Source: Phytopseudomonas dryadis
GTDB lineage: Bacteria; Pseudomonadota; Gammaproteobacteria; Pseudomonadales; Pseudomonadaceae
Length of the DNA: 64,000 bases
NCBI RefSeq assembly: GCF_004327355.1
Contig: NZ_QJUM01000003.1
Coordinates: 1-64,000 of the forward strand
Reading direction: 5' to 3'
Below, one piece after another: positions 63,712-64,000 of this stretch. A program made the position numbers and the translations under genes. Under the pieces are notes generated by a model that saw nothing but the letters and a program-made list of their open reading frames with translations, did not search any database and was not told where the DNA came from. Within the stretch, counting starts at the first letter, position 1; every line of letters begins with the position of its first letter.

Positions 63712-64000
63712 TCAGCCCTCCAGTTGTCCGGCGACCTGCATGCGCACCCAGGCTGCCAGTTCGCCCAGGTTCTGAACGTGAAGGCCCTTCTGCTCTGGCC
63801 AGGCATCGGTGAGGTCGAGACAGGCCCAGCGGTCGCGGCTATCGGCATAGACAGTCGCCAATTTGCTCTCATGGCTGGCCAATTCGGCCACCGACTGGCT
63901 GGTCAGCGAGTTGTCGCTGCGCGGGTTGACCGGCTTCTCGAAGGCATTGGCCAGGTTCAGCGGGCCGGCATGGCGCAGGCAGACGCCGACGAAGCTGGGC
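63712..64000 (-). CDS. cas7e: Cas7e, Cascade backbone subunit (C-terminal part only)
   Basis: Cas7e (CasC/Cse4) forms the six-fold backbone of Cascade along the crRNA. Only the last 95 codons lie in the window; the rest, and presumably cas8e, cse2 and cas3, lie to the right. Reading the minus strand from the edge gives CLRHAGPLNLANAFEKPV then SLTSQSVAELASHESKL, a match to CasC C-terminal sequence. The frame ends in TGA at 63712-63714, just before cas5e. It lacks an internal start, so it is easily missed by start-to-stop frame searches. Confidence 0.93.
   Translation of the reverse strand, partial: PSFVGVCLRHAGPLNLANAFEKPVNPRSDNSLTSQSVAELASHESKLATVYADSRDRWACLDLTDAWPEQKGLHVQNLGELAAWVRMQVAGQLEG

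Overview
The window is a high-GC chromosomal segment of a Pseudomonas (Gammaproteobacteria). The first 14 kb keeps the gene order I remember for P. aeruginosa PA4691-PA4704: msrQ, msrP, pssA, ilvC, ilvH, ilvI, yqcC, a TPR lipoprotein, mrcB, a kinase, a pentapeptide protein, a TfoX-C protein, cbpA and the iron-responsive sRNA prrF. The block at 45.5-54.1 kb (hrpB, lipoprotein, fieF, Lrp regulator, DUF2788, globin, rluE, amn) matches PA3961-PA3970. Species cannot be fixed from this.

Layout. 0.1-14.2 kb: housekeeping core ending in a single-copy prrF with a Fur-type box. 14.5-16.7 kb: a 58-aa gene, then a Bcr/CflA exporter divergent from a TetR regulator across a clear palindromic operator. 16.7-20.4 kb: a copper module (copZ, small secreted protein, copA, cueR) in which copZ and copA both have MerR-type promoters with 19-bp spacers. 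20.4-28.1 kb: general genes (HAD phosphatase, tesB, HDAC-like deacetylase, flavoprotein, DEAD-box helicase, exonuclease, NYN protein, YciC-like membrane protein) with interspersed repeats.

28.2-45.5 kb is an accessory catabolic island and the most interesting part of the window. It holds a LamB-family porin, a monosaccharide-type ABC importer, an inositol/sugar MFS importer, two Gfo/Idh/MocA dehydrogenases (one IolG-like), two IolE-like sugar isomerase/epimerase-fold enzymes, an NTF2-like protein, a Dabb protein, a hydroxyquinol 1,2-dioxygenase and a maleylacetate reductase. Two paralogous LysR regulators sit near its two aromatic modules. No aromatic monooxygenase is present. My inference is that a cyclitol or sugar conjugate is oxidised and dehydrated or cleaved to hydroxyquinol, which is then ring-opened to maleylacetate and reduced to 3-oxoadipate.

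45.5-59.1 kb returns to core and semi-core genes: hrpB, fieF, an Lrp regulator with a 48-bp palindrome upstream, rluE, amn, a MocR regulator divergent from a PLP-dependent dehydratase, a coiled-coil protein and an MFS transporter. 59.1-64.0 kb is a type I-E CRISPR-Cas locus read on the minus strand: cas7e (cut by the window), cas5e, cas6e, cas1, cas2, a short leader, and 33 repeats with 32 spacers plus one degenerate repeat at the leader-distal end.
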